DNA from: CAZTHK01 sp964613215
Lineage (GTDB): Bacteria > Krumholzibacteriota > Krumholzibacteriia > Krumholzibacteriales > CAZTHK01
DNA: 14,302 bases
Assembly: GCA_964613215.1 (NCBI GenBank)
Contig: CAZTHK010000037.1
Span: 1-14,302, forward strand
Reading direction: 5' to 3'
Positions 1 to 6,910 of this stretch are shown here, piece after piece (the stretch's first letter is position 1; each line of letters opens with the position of its first letter). The position numbers and the translations under genes were made by a program. The notes beneath the pieces were generated by a model that ran no database searches, had not been told where the DNA came from, and saw nothing but the letters and a program-made list of their open reading frames with translations.

Positions 1-141
1 CCATGTAGTGTAATTCAATCCAACTTTTGAGACACTAATTCAGAAACATTGGGATCGAATGAGCACAGCTCGCCGCTTAGCGGGAAATCGTTCGGCGAAT
101 TATGACTTTCTTGATCATATTAGGCGTGGTAGAATGTTAAT
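1..141. other. left-edge non-coding stretch
   Basis: No open reading frame, RNA gene or convincing promoter is visible here. There is a small GC-rich inverted element near 70-98 (TCGCCG ... CGGCGA, with CCGC-tta-GCGG inside its left part) that could form a weak hairpin ahead of the first gene. It lacks a U-tract. The stretch probably carries the promoter for the 142-714 module, but no pair of -35/-10 boxes stands out. Confidence 0.4.
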
Positions 142-330
142 ATGATAAAGAAGATCGTAAAAAAACGTGATCTCGAAGACTCCAATGCGGCAAAGCTTGA
201 CTTGGAATATTGGCTTAGCAAATCACCCGGGGAGCGCCTGGCTGCAGTGGATACCTTTAGGAAATTATTCCATGGAAGTTCAGCAAGACTTCAAAGAGTT
301 GCTCGCGTTATTGAACAAGAACGGGGTTGA
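142..330 (+). CDS. small partner protein of nucleotidyltransferase module 1
   Basis: A 62-residue soluble basic protein with no membrane segment. It has the character I associate with small proteins encoded directly upstream of, and overlapping, DUF6036-like nucleotidyltransferases: a lysine-rich start (MIKKIVKKRDLEDSN), a central 'LEYWLSKSPGERLAAVD' and a C-terminal 'FHGSSARLQRVARVI'. It overlaps the following nucleotidyltransferase frame by 59 bases, which implies translational coupling. The start at 142 has only a weak Shine-Dalgarno, but no better in-frame start exists. By analogy with MNT-type toxin pairs it may be the antitoxin or regulator; that role is inference, not shown by the sequence. 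The frame is intact although its partner gene is broken. Confidence 0.7.
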   Translation: MIKKIVKKRDLEDSNAAKLDLEYWLSKSPGERLAAVDTFRKLFHGSSARLQRVARVIEQERG

Positions 331-714
331 GTTTATTATTGTCGGAGGTTACGCGCTAGCCTTCTACGGGGCTCCGCGTTTCACCGGTGATATAGACGTA
401 TTCGTACGTCCAAGCCCGGAGAATGCCTCCCGGGTTTTGGAAGCTATTAATGAATTCGGTTTCGGTTCTGCAGATCTCACAGAAGAGGACTTCTACACTC
501 CTAACAAAGTTGTTCAACTTGGTGTTCCACCCGTCCGCGTTGATATTATTACTTCCTTAACAGGTGTTTCGTGGGAAGAAGCTGCCGAGGCAAAAAGCCC
601 CGGTAGCTACGGGGGAGTGCCTGTATTTTTTATTGGTATGAGTTTATTAATAACAAGCGTGCAATGGGCAGGAAGAAGGACCTTGCAGACATAGAAGCAC
701 TTGGAGAAGAGTGA
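272..714 (+). pseudogene. nucleotidyltransferase (DUF6036/AbiEii-like), frameshifted
   Basis: A nucleotidyltransferase-fold protein of the type used as toxin or modifier in two-gene modules. Start at 272 (MEVQQDFKELLALL) is chosen because AGGA lies about 9 bases upstream and the residues before it do not resemble the family. The fold signature is clear: 'IIVGGYALAFYG' (GG motif) followed by 'FTGDIDVFV' (DxD metal-binding motif). The frame as read ends at 694 with an unrelated tail after 'VPVFFIG'. From base 640 the -1 frame encodes 'EFINNKRAMGRKKDLADIEA' and stops at 712-714, which is the expected family C-terminus. A single missing base (or four) between 637 and 640 explains this. Without it the product loses the Lys/Arg-rich C-terminal helix. 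Real decay and sequencing error are both possible. Confidence 0.75.
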
Positions 715-804
715 CCGTTTATCGCCGAACTGTCGTATTCAGCTGGCGGCGCGCAGTATAAATAGAGAGGTATTGGTTATGGGGGAGAGGTCCCGCTGCA
801 GCTG

Positions 805-909
805 ATGGGAGTATCGTTGGCTGAAACCGAAAAAGCAAAAAATCGGCTGACTGACATTTATCGTAAAATTATCGATATTGAGGGGCACAAACGAGGTTCT
901 TTTTTATGA
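805..909 (+). CDS. possible 34-residue leader ORF before module 2
   Basis: A short frame from ATG 805 (MGVSLAETEKAKNRLTDIYR...) whose TGA stop overlaps the ATG of the next gene (ATGA at 906-909), a typical coupling arrangement. Composition is charged and helix-like, as in real small proteins. An in-frame stop at 763-765 limits any extension. A purine-rich tract (781-790) lies about 14 bases upstream, rather far for a ribosome site. I do not recognise a family; it may be a leader peptide or the tail of a decayed gene. Confidence 0.3.
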   Translation: MGVSLAETEKAKNRLTDIYRKIIDIEGHKRGSFL

Positions 910-1169
910 ATACACAATCGCCAGATACCAATATTAAATCCGAGAAGATGCTTATTTCGCTGCTGAGAGAAAAGAGCGCGGCCGAAAAGTTTGCGTTGAT
1001 TCGATCCCTCTCGCAATCAACCATTCAACTTTCTAAACGAGCCATAGCTCGCGCGAATGAAGGTATCGATGATGATCATCTAAATGTTCTGTTTATTGAC
1101 CTGCATTACGGAAAAGAACTGGCGAATCAATTTAAAAGACGAATAGAAGAAAAGCATGGAAACACCTGA
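906..1169 (+). CDS. small partner protein of nucleotidyltransferase module 2
   Basis: An 87-residue soluble protein, predicted mostly helical, with 'LLREKSAAEKFALIRSLSQS' and a C-terminal 'DLHYGKELANQFKRRIEEK'. This layout (AEK-rich helix, middle helix with a run of Arg/Ala, then a '.LhYG.EL' end) is what I know from small proteins encoded just upstream of Asp-x-Asp nucleotidyltransferases. A GAGG ribosome site lies 9 bases before the ATG. It overlaps the next gene by 14 bases, so the two are probably translated together. It is not related at sequence level to the 62-residue partner of module 1. A partner or antitoxin role is inferred from position only. Confidence 0.7.
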   Translation: MNTQSPDTNIKSEKMLISLLREKSAAEKFALIRSLSQSTIQLSKRAIARANEGIDDDHLNVLFIDLHYGKELANQFKRRIEEKHGNT

Positions 1170-1744
1170 TATCTTATCTGCTCTTACACCGGTTATCGAT
1201 GCATTTGAGCAACTGTCAATGCCCTACTATATTGGCGGGTCGGTGGCGAGTTCTATTTATGGGATGGCCAGAGCAACAATAGATGTCGATATTGTTGCAG
1301 ATATAAAAAAGCATCATGTCCCGAAGCTAAAAGAAAAATTGGACCAGAAGTATTACATCGATGACATGATATCAGGGGCCATTCGAACCTCCTCCTCATC
1401 TAACCTCATACATTTAGAGACCGCTTTTAAAATAGATGTTTTCATTTATAAAGATGAACCGTACCAGAGAAAAGCGATCGAACGAAAAGTTAAGGACAAG
1501 TTGGACGATGAACTTGATTTTGAATTTTATTTCAGCGCCAGAAGATATAATAATTGCAAAGCTTCGATGGTTTGAGCAGGGCAATCGAGTGTCCGGGCAC
1601 CACTGGTTAGATATACTGGGCGTGATAAAGGTTCAGGGTGATAATCTTGATATTGGATATTTAAAAACGTGGTCCCAAAGACTTGGGCTCTTTGGTTTAT
1701 TAGAAAAAGCCCTCAACGAAAGCGGCATTAAATTTAAAGAATAA
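1156..1744 (+). pseudogene. nucleotidyltransferase (DUF6036-like), frameshifted
   Basis: The second nucleotidyltransferase of the window. The first frame gives 'PYYIGGSVASSIYGMARAT' followed by 'DVDIVADI', the GGS and DxD elements of the fold, and runs to a stop at 1573-1575. From about 1530 the correct C-terminal half lies in the next frame: 'SAPEDIIIAKLRWFEQG' and 'HWLDILGVIKVQGDNLD', ending with TAA at 1742-1744. 'SPED.ilAKL.W...G' and '.W.DILGVlkvQg' are strong family hallmarks, so the join is certain. The simplest cause is one extra T in the TTTT run at 1525-1528; removing it gives 'DFEFISAPEDIIIAK'. As read, the first frame yields a truncated 139-residue protein lacking about one third of the fold. 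Programmed frameshifting is possible but I see no classical slippery site. Confidence 0.8.
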
Positions 1745-1839
1745 AATTATCTATCGCATGAACAGGGTGAATCTTAAAAAATGTGCTCCGCCCGGCAGCT
1801 AAGGGAGCATTACAGGAGACACCTTGAGGATAAATATCT

Positions 1840-2265
1840 ATGAGAGTTGTTTTTGATACCGATGTAACGCTGGATTTGCTACTTGATCGAAAACCTTTCT
1901 CGGAATCTGTTGCGTTGCTTTTCTCCATGGCAGAAAGGGAGAGGATTGAAGGATATCTTTGTGCTACTACTATACCAACTATCCACTATCTCGCATCGAA
2001 AATTCTTGGTTCCGGGAAAGCAAGGGCTTCAATTAGAAAATTGATTTCATTTATGAAGGTTACATCCGTTGATAATAAAATTATACAGTTAGCTCTGGAT
2101 GGGAAAGGCCGGGATTTTGAAGATGAAGTGATATCACAAGCGGCATCATATATAGAAGCGAAAGCTATCATAACCAGAAATATAAAAGATTTCAAAGGCT
2201 CAGTTGTCCCGGCATATTTACCAAATGAGTTTTTGACGGCATTGAATGTAAAAGAATCTGAATGA
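1840..2265 (+). CDS. PIN-domain ribonuclease (VapC/PIN_3-like toxin)
   Basis: A 141-residue protein matching the full length of PIN_3-type domains. Visible elements in order: N-terminal 'MRVVFDTDVTLDLLLDRKPF' (first acidic residue of the metal site; the usual D-T-N is D-T-D here), a central 'YLCATTIPTIHYLASK', 'RDFEDEVISQAASYIEAKA' (the conserved D.EDe acidic pair), and 'IITRNIKDFKGSVVPAYLP' (the TRN..DF strand). All expected acidic positions seem present, so the nuclease is probably active on RNA. GAGG lies 10 bases before the ATG. Most relatives follow a ribbon-helix-helix or AbrB antitoxin gene; the 95 bases upstream hold none, so this copy looks orphaned. A candidate attC site begins six bases after its stop. 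Confidence 0.85.
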   Translation: MRVVFDTDVTLDLLLDRKPFSESVALLFSMAERERIEGYLCATTIPTIHYLASKILGSGKARASIRKLISFMKVTSVDNKIIQLALDGKGRDFEDEVISQAASYIEAKAIITRNIKDFKGSVVPAYLPNEFLTALNVKESE

Positions 2266-2270
2266 CGATT

Positions 2271-2328
2271 GTCTAACTCCTCGATTAAGCGGTCGAGAAC
2301 TGCCCGCCGGGTATGCGGCACGTTAGAT
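2271..2328 (+). other. candidate integron attC recombination site
   Basis: The stretch starts with GTCTAAC (2271-2277) and ends with GTTAGAT (2322-2328). These match the attC R'' (RYYYAAC) and R' (GTTRRRY) consensus, and six of seven bases are complementary. Between them is a GC-rich imperfect inverted region, including GCGG (2289-2292) against CCGC (2304-2307). The total of 58 bases is within the short end of the known attC size range. It begins six bases after the PIN stop codon and precedes the fic promoter, the position expected between two cassettes. Caveats: R-box pairs this loose arise by chance roughly once in a window of this size, and no integrase or second clear attC is seen. Confidence 0.45.
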
Positions 2329-2352
2329 CAATTTTGCAGAAATATCTAGGTA

Positions 2353-2381
2353 TTGACAAAACACCCCTCTTATTATACTAT
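2353..2381 (+). promoter_or_regulatory. sigma70-type promoter of fic
   Basis: A consensus -35 box TTGACA (2353-2358) is followed by a 17-base spacer and TACTAT (2376-2381) as -10; TATACT at 2374 is an alternative. It is the best promoter match upstream of any gene in the window. It lies just after the candidate attC, so the fic gene carries its own promoter rather than depending on upstream transcription. Confidence 0.7.
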
Positions 2382-2431
2382 AACAGCAATAAGTATAATA
2401 GAATGTTTGTTAACCGAAGTAGAGTATAATA
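2371..2431 (+). promoter_or_regulatory. repeated operator half-sites at fic promoter and start
   Basis: TATTATACT (2371-2379) and AGTATAATA (2392-2400) form a perfect 9-bp inverted repeat with a 12-base gap, overlapping the -10 box and the likely transcription start. A third identical copy of AGTATAATA (2423-2431) ends directly at the fic ATG (2432). Left-to-left spacings are 21 and 31 bases, close to two and three helical turns. This suggests binding of a dimeric repressor. The Fic protein has a C-terminal winged-helix-like domain, so autoregulation is a reasonable inference. Confidence 0.5.
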
Positions 2432-3592
2432 ATGAACCCAGATGATTTTACTAAAGAGCAACGGAAGCATTTAGTTAAAACGCAGAAAGATTATTTGGCA
2501 TATTTTCCGCCGCCTTTGGAGCCCCAAATCCCAACGCGAATGGATCTTTTTAATAAATTATCCGAAGCAGATCGTTCTCTGAGCGAATTGGCTGGAATCG
2601 GCAGGACACTTCCGAATCCGCATCTTTTGATTGGACCATTTTTAAGACGAGAGGCAGTTCTTTCGAGCAGAATTGAAGGAACACAAGCATCTTTATCTGA
2701 TTTACTATTTTTTGAAGCCGCTAGCTTGAAGGAAAAAGACCAGCCTGATGTTAGAGAGGTAGCAAATTATGTGGGCGCTCTTGAGTATGGATTGAAGCGT
2801 CTTGAAGATATTCCTGTGTCGATAAGGTTGATTAAAGAGTTGCATGAAAGGCTGATGAGTGGTGTGAGAGGAAGGAATAAGACCCCAGGGCAATTTCGGC
2901 GGTCGCAGAACTGGATAGGCCCACCAGGATGTACCTTAATGGAAGCCAGTTATGTTCCGCCTCCTGTACCGGAGATGAAAAGAGCCCTGGACCTATTTGA
3001 AAAATACCTCCATGAGCAATCGATTCTTCCCCCACTGGTTAGATTATCGGTTATCCATTATCAATTTGAAGCCATCCATCCTTTCCTGGACGGCAATGGC
3101 AGGATAGGGCGCCTGCTTATAACATTGTTATTATGTTCAGAAGGTTTACTGCCCCAACCATTGCTGTATTTGAGCGCATTCTTTGAGAAAAACCGCCGTG
3201 AATATTACGAATATCTTCTTGATGTGAGCCGAAAAGGGGATTGGAACAGGTGGATTGGCTTCTTTCTTGATGCAACAGCTGACCAATCAAAGGATGCAAT
3301 CATGAGGTCTGACCAACTTCTTGCTCTCTGGAAAAGCTACAGGGTACGGGTACAGGAAGCGAGAGTATCTGCGTTGTTGCTTGAATTAATCGATCAGTTA
3401 TTTATGTACCCAGTTTTGACTAATAAAGTTGCTTCTAAAAGGCTGTCCATTACCCCCCGTTCTACACAAAATAATATTGAGAATCTTGTTTCTGCAGGGA
3501 TACTTGAAGAGGTAACTGGTAGAAAAAGAAATCGAGTATATGTAGCTCGAGAAATCATGTCGATTATTGAAAGTGAAGATATTTCAGAATAG
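2432..3592 (+). CDS. Fic-domain protein adenylyltransferase with HTH tail
   Basis: A 386-residue protein that probably transfers AMP from ATP to a hydroxyl side chain of target proteins (AMPylation). Residues about 20-100 form the Fic_N region with 'SSRIEGTQAS' near 78, which matches the S/T-x-x-x-E-G/N inhibitory motif and marks a class II, self-inhibited Fic. The flap region is 'NWIGPPG...YVPPPVPEM' (about 160-182). The catalytic loop 'HPFLDGNGRIGRLL' begins near residue 216 and keeps the catalytic His and the phosphate-binding GNGR. Residues about 310-380 ('LTNKVASKRLSITPRSTQNN') look like a winged helix for DNA binding. It has its own promoter and a repeated operator. The ribosome site is weak, and an operator copy occupies the position just before ATG. 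The gene is intact, unlike most neighbours. It shares the AT-rich composition of the toxin island. Confidence 0.9.
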   Translation: MNPDDFTKEQRKHLVKTQKDYLAYFPPPLEPQIPTRMDLFNKLSEADRSLSELAGIGRTLPNPHLLIGPFLRREAVLSSRIEGTQASLSDLLFFEAASLKEKDQPDVREVANYVGALEYGLKRLEDIPVSIRLIKELHERLMSGVRGRNKTPGQFRRSQNWIGPPGCTLMEASYVPPPVPEMKRALDLFEKYLHEQSILPPLVRLSVIHYQFEAIHPFLDGNGRIGRLLITLLLCSEGLLPQPLLYLSAFFEKNRREYYEYLLDVSRKGDWNRWIGFFLDATADQSKDAIMRSDQLLALWKSYRVRVQEARVSALLLELIDQLFMYPVLTNKVASKRLSITPRSTQNNIENLVSAGILEEVTGRKRNRVYVAREIMSIIESEDISE

Positions 3593-3868
3593 TTTGGGCC
3601 CTCGAAGTATGGTCAACAACACCACCATCAAAATCAGCTGGTTCCACAACCCCCGGAGGTAATCATACCGAAGGTATGCACTTTCAGTTCTCCAGCCACG
3701 GTGTCCCACCGTGCTGTGGTGTGGAGGATGTAGCAGAATTGACGGCTGGTGGAATCTTACAGGTACCGCACATCGAAAGCCACGGACGAACCGGCAGCAT
3801 CGACCAGCATTAACACCATCATCACAGCTGACGGAAATATTGGCATCCTGTTCATGTCAAAACTACAT
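3593..3868. other. convergent intergenic region with two hairpins
   Basis: This stretch lies between the converging fic gene and the large leftward gene. It holds two perfect short inverted repeats: CATACC-gaa-GGTATG at 3664-3678 and CACGGTG-tcc-CACCGTG at 3697-3713. Neither is followed by a U-tract on either strand, so they are poor intrinsic terminators but could act as Rho-assisted stops or protein sites. Both strands were read in all frames and no recognisable protein fragment was found. It marks the composition boundary from AT-rich to GC-richer DNA. Confidence 0.4.
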
Positions 3869-6800
3869 TTATCTCAACAGCACCATCTTGCGAGTCTGCA
3901 CAAAATCACCGGCGGTGAGCCGGTAGAAATAGACCCCGCTTGCCACCGGGCTTCCCCCCCTATTCCTGCCCTCCCAAAAGACTGATCGTCGCCCGGCCCG
4001 CTGATGCTGGTCCACCAGAGTTATCACCTTCTGACCGGACACGTTGTATACAACCAGCTCCACATGGGCGTCGCGGTGAAGGGAGTAGACTATCTCGGTT
4101 GCCGGGTTGAAGGGATTTGGCTGGTTCTGGAAGAGGGCCGTTGCCGCAGGCAGCTCGTCGCCAGGTTCCACCCCGGTGACCTCGTCGTTGATAAGTATGG
4201 TCACGCTGTCGCTGTCCTGGTCGGATACGGCCAGGTCCACATACCCGTCGCCGTTGAAATCGGCGGCGAAGATTGAGTTGGGGTACCCGCCCACCGGGCG
4301 GGTTCCATCGTAACTGTTGAAGTGGCCGTCCCCCTCGTTGGCCATGATCTCGATATATCCCGGACCGGTAAGGGACAGCGGTACACAGAGATCCAGGTCG
4401 CCGTCGTCGTCGAAGTCGCCGGAGCAGACCGACCTGGGCCGGTATGTCAACGAATGACTGGTATATGGAGCGAAGGAACCATCTCCCAGGTTCTTGTATA
4501 CTCCGATATCATAGTCATAATAGTTGGCTACTACCAGGTCCGCATAGCCGTCCCCGTCGAAATCGTCCGAACGGATCTCGAAGGGCGTGTCCCCGCAGAG
4601 ATATCGCACGCAAGGGTCGAAAGTCCCGTCTCCCCGGTTCAGCAGAACAGCTATGCTGTCCACATTCTGACAGGTGACGGCCAGATCGAAATCGCCGTCG
4701 TTGTCCAGGTCGGCGGCAGTGATACTTCTCGGCCTGTTGGGGACAGGGTATTCCGTTGAGCCGCCGTACCACTGGGGGCCCCGCTCGTTCAGGAAGACAG
4801 ATACCTCATAGTCGCCCCGGTTGGCAGTGGCCAGGTCGAAGAAACCGTCATTGTCCAGGTCTGCAGCTACCACTTCCTCCGGGTTGGAGCTGGGGACCGG
4901 CACCAGTGTTGCTGTAGCTAAGCTTCCACCGCCCGTATTCTCGAAAAGTGCAAGAGTGTGCGAGTTGACATTCGATGCGATCAGATCCAGGTCGCCGTCC
5001 TGATCGTAGTCGACCGCAATAACCGAGCTGGGATCATTCCCCAGGGTTGGATAGGCGGTATACCCGCCCAGCGTCCCGCCTCCGTTGTTGAACAGTACGT
5101 AGATGCTGTCCGAGAGGTTCGAGGTTACCACATCGATGTCACCGTCATTGTTCAGGTCGGCCCCGGTGATATAAAGTGGGTAGTATCCAGTCTTGTAGTC
5201 GTTGCGCGTACCGAAGGACCTGCCTCCACCTTCCGCCTCCACCCGGAAGGACCAGGAGAAGGGCTCCAGCGCTACCCCGCCGTCGGAGAGGATGTCCGGG
5301 GTAAGGACAACCGTGACCAGCTCACCGTTGGCGAAGTCTGTGGAGGGAATGAAGTAGATCTCGTCGGTAGACACATCCCAGTTGACATATCCGGAGTGGC
5401 GGCCGGTAGACTGTCCGGTGACCACGAAGGTGGTATCATTCATGGTGGAGGTATCCATCTCCATATCGAACCAGACATAGATGTTCGAGTTCGCCGGGGC
5501 GTCATGCTGGTTCTGCACCGGGAATATGGAATCGACGTGGGCTGCTTGCAGTGAACCGTCGCTGAACAGCCGTTGAGCGTAAATATCACTGTATCCATCG
5601 CTCCCCTCCTTCATATAAGCTATGATGGCTCCGCTGTCGCGGTCGGGACCGGCATGCCCGCTGCTTCCTTCCGCCACGTGTACCCCGTTCGCAACCCACA
5701 CCGGATCCCCTTGTATATCAATGCGCTGCGCGTACACCGCCTCCGGGGAAAGACTGTAGTCTGTCCAGATGATGATCGCACCGTCGTCTTCGTCTGATAT
5801 CATGCTGTTCAGCAACTGGTCGCCGTTAACAGCACAGACCGGCTCCCCTGAAGTCGTCCACAGCCGGACGCCGCTGGAGTTCATCCTCTGGGTGTATATA
5901 TCGTCATTGCCGCTGCGGCCGTCCCTCCATGTGAATATGGCTCCGTTGTTGTGCCCTGTGATGATCTGTGGTGATTCCTGGTCTCCGGTGCTTGTGCAGA
6001 CCGACAGGCCACCCGTCGCCCAGAGCATATTACCTCCGTAATCCACCCGCTGGGCAAAGATATCCAGGTTGCCATGCCTGTCGTCACACCACGTGACGAT
6101 GGCCCCCTCTGCATCATCCGGGCACAGTGCCACATCGTCCTGCTCGTTGAGGGCGGTACATACCGGCCTTCCCGAGGAGGCCCAGTAGAGATCGCCTTCG
6201 CCATTAATCCGCTGCACGTATATATCGGAATTACCGTCTCGATAGTCTTCCCACACCACAATGGCCCCTCCCGCACCGTCGGAAATGGCGTCAACAAGCC
6301 TCTGACTCCCGGTGTATACCACCACGGCATCACCGTCGCCGGCCCAGAGCAGGCTGCCGTCGGCATCCACCCGCTGGGCGTATACATCCCAGTTGCCGTT
6401 GCGGTTATCCTCCCAGATGATGATCGCTCCGCTGGAGCCGTCTGGAACTATCTCCGGTGGTCCCTGGGTACCGCCGGTTGAACAGAGACGGACATCCCAC
6501 TGGGTCACGCCCGAGCCATTCTTCCTCAGCGCCGAGACGTTCCCCGGAGGGAATGAGCTGTAGGAAGAATAGGCGTATATCGCTCCCCCCGAACCGTCCA
6601 GAACCGGGGTGTCCCAGTAGGCATGACCGCTGCAGTAGATGCAGGTACCGGAATATCCACCCCCGAATACATCGTTGCCATCCGCATCAAGCTTGCCGGA
6701 ATATACGTAGTAGATGGTCGCATTACGGATGTCGGTCCAGGTTATGATCGAATTGCCTTCGGCATCGGTGATGACCCTGGGGCTCTGCTGTGGCCGTGAA

Positions 6801-6910
6801 TAGGTGCAGACCGGAACACCGTCCGAACTCCAATCCGCTCTGGCAACGGGACAGTGGCCAATAAGCAGAGATAGACATACCAGTATTGAGTATATTAGGC
6901 GCAGTTGCAT
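3869..6910 (-). CDS. exported multi-domain protein with FG-GAP propeller and sorting domain
   Basis: A 1013-residue cell-surface or secreted protein of unknown target. Residues 1-26 are a signal peptide (MQLRLIYSILVCLSLLIG..., cut near ARA-DW). Residues about 26-450 hold repeats of roughly 50 residues of the form '.DG..VC....Q..P...DG.GGAII.W.D.R.GN.DIYAQRVD.dG...W', probably a beta-propeller. Residues about 455-560 resemble a Big_5/SbsA Ig-like domain ('VDSIFPVQNQHDAP...MDTSTMNDTTFVV'). Residues 565-910 carry seven FG-GAP/VCBS repeats with calcium-binding loops such as DLNNDGDID and DLDNDGDFD, enough for a seven-bladed integrin-like propeller. Residues about 920-1013 are a FlgD-Ig/T9SS-type sorting domain ('NQPNPFNPATEI' ... 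'SGVYFYRLTAGDF'). GGGAGG lies 7 bases before ATG. It is a paralogue of the 11561-13945 gene. An adhesion or polymer-binding role is inference. Confidence 0.9.
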   Translation of the reverse strand: MQLRLIYSILVCLSLLIGHCPVARADWSSDGVPVCTYSRPQQSPRVITDAEGNSIITWTDIRNATIYYVYSGKLDADGNDVFGGGYSGTCIYCSGHAYWDTPVLDGSGGAIYAYSSYSSFPPGNVSALRKNGSGVTQWDVRLCSTGGTQGPPEIVPDGSSGAIIIWEDNRNGNWDVYAQRVDADGSLLWAGDGDAVVVYTGSQRLVDAISDGAGGAIVVWEDYRDGNSDIYVQRINGEGDLYWASSGRPVCTALNEQDDVALCPDDAEGAIVTWCDDRHGNLDIFAQRVDYGGNMLWATGGLSVCTSTGDQESPQIITGHNNGAIFTWRDGRSGNDDIYTQRMNSSGVRLWTTSGEPVCAVNGDQLLNSMISDEDDGAIIIWTDYSLSPEAVYAQRIDIQGDPVWVANGVHVAEGSSGHAGPDRDSGAIIAYMKEGSDGYSDIYAQRLFSDGSLQAAHVDSIFPVQNQHDAPANSNIYVWFDMEMDTSTMNDTTFVVTGQSTGRHSGYVNWDVSTDEIYFIPSTDFANGELVTVVLTPDILSDGGVALEPFSWSFRVEAEGGGRSFGTRNDYKTGYYPLYITGADLNNDGDIDVVTSNLSDSIYVLFNNGGGTLGGYTAYPTLGNDPSSVIAVDYDQDGDLDLIASNVNSHTLALFENTGGGSLATATLVPVPSSNPEEVVAADLDNDGFFDLATANRGDYEVSVFLNERGPQWYGGSTEYPVPNRPRSITAADLDNDGDFDLAVTCQNVDSIAVLLNRGDGTFDPCVRYLCGDTPFEIRSDDFDGDGYADLVVANYYDYDIGVYKNLGDGSFAPYTSHSLTYRPRSVCSGDFDDDGDLDLCVPLSLTGPGYIEIMANEGDGHFNSYDGTRPVGGYPNSIFAADFNGDGYVDLAVSDQDSDSVTILINDEVTGVEPGDELPAATALFQNQPNPFNPATEIVYSLHRDAHVELVVYNVSGQKVITLVDQHQRAGRRSVFWEGRNRGGSPVASGVYFYRLTAGDFVQTRKMVLLR

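Noticed and set aside
90..730. Nine-base inverted pair GTTCGGCGA (90-98) and TCGCCGAAC (722-730) flanking nucleotidyltransferase module 1, as a possible cassette or transposon boundary
   Set aside because: A 9-mer inverted pair is expected about once by chance in a stretch this long; there is no target duplication and the sequences do not fit attC R boxes.
1781..1843. A 20-codon frame whose TGA overlaps the PIN start codon (ATGA), as a possible remnant antitoxin
   Set aside because: It is very short, lacks a ribosome site, and shows no antitoxin-like motif; the overlap alone is weak evidence.
4180..5215. Regular DNA repeats in the large leftward gene as a possible CRISPR array
   Set aside because: The spacing is about 150 bases, repeats are degenerate and keep the reading frame; they encode the FG-GAP protein repeats.
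4004..5797. Several long plus-strand frames opposite the leftward exported-protein gene (up to 198 codons)
   Set aside because: They arise from the GC-rich repetitive composition of the FG-GAP coding strand, lack family motifs and ribosome sites, and lie antisense to a clear gene.
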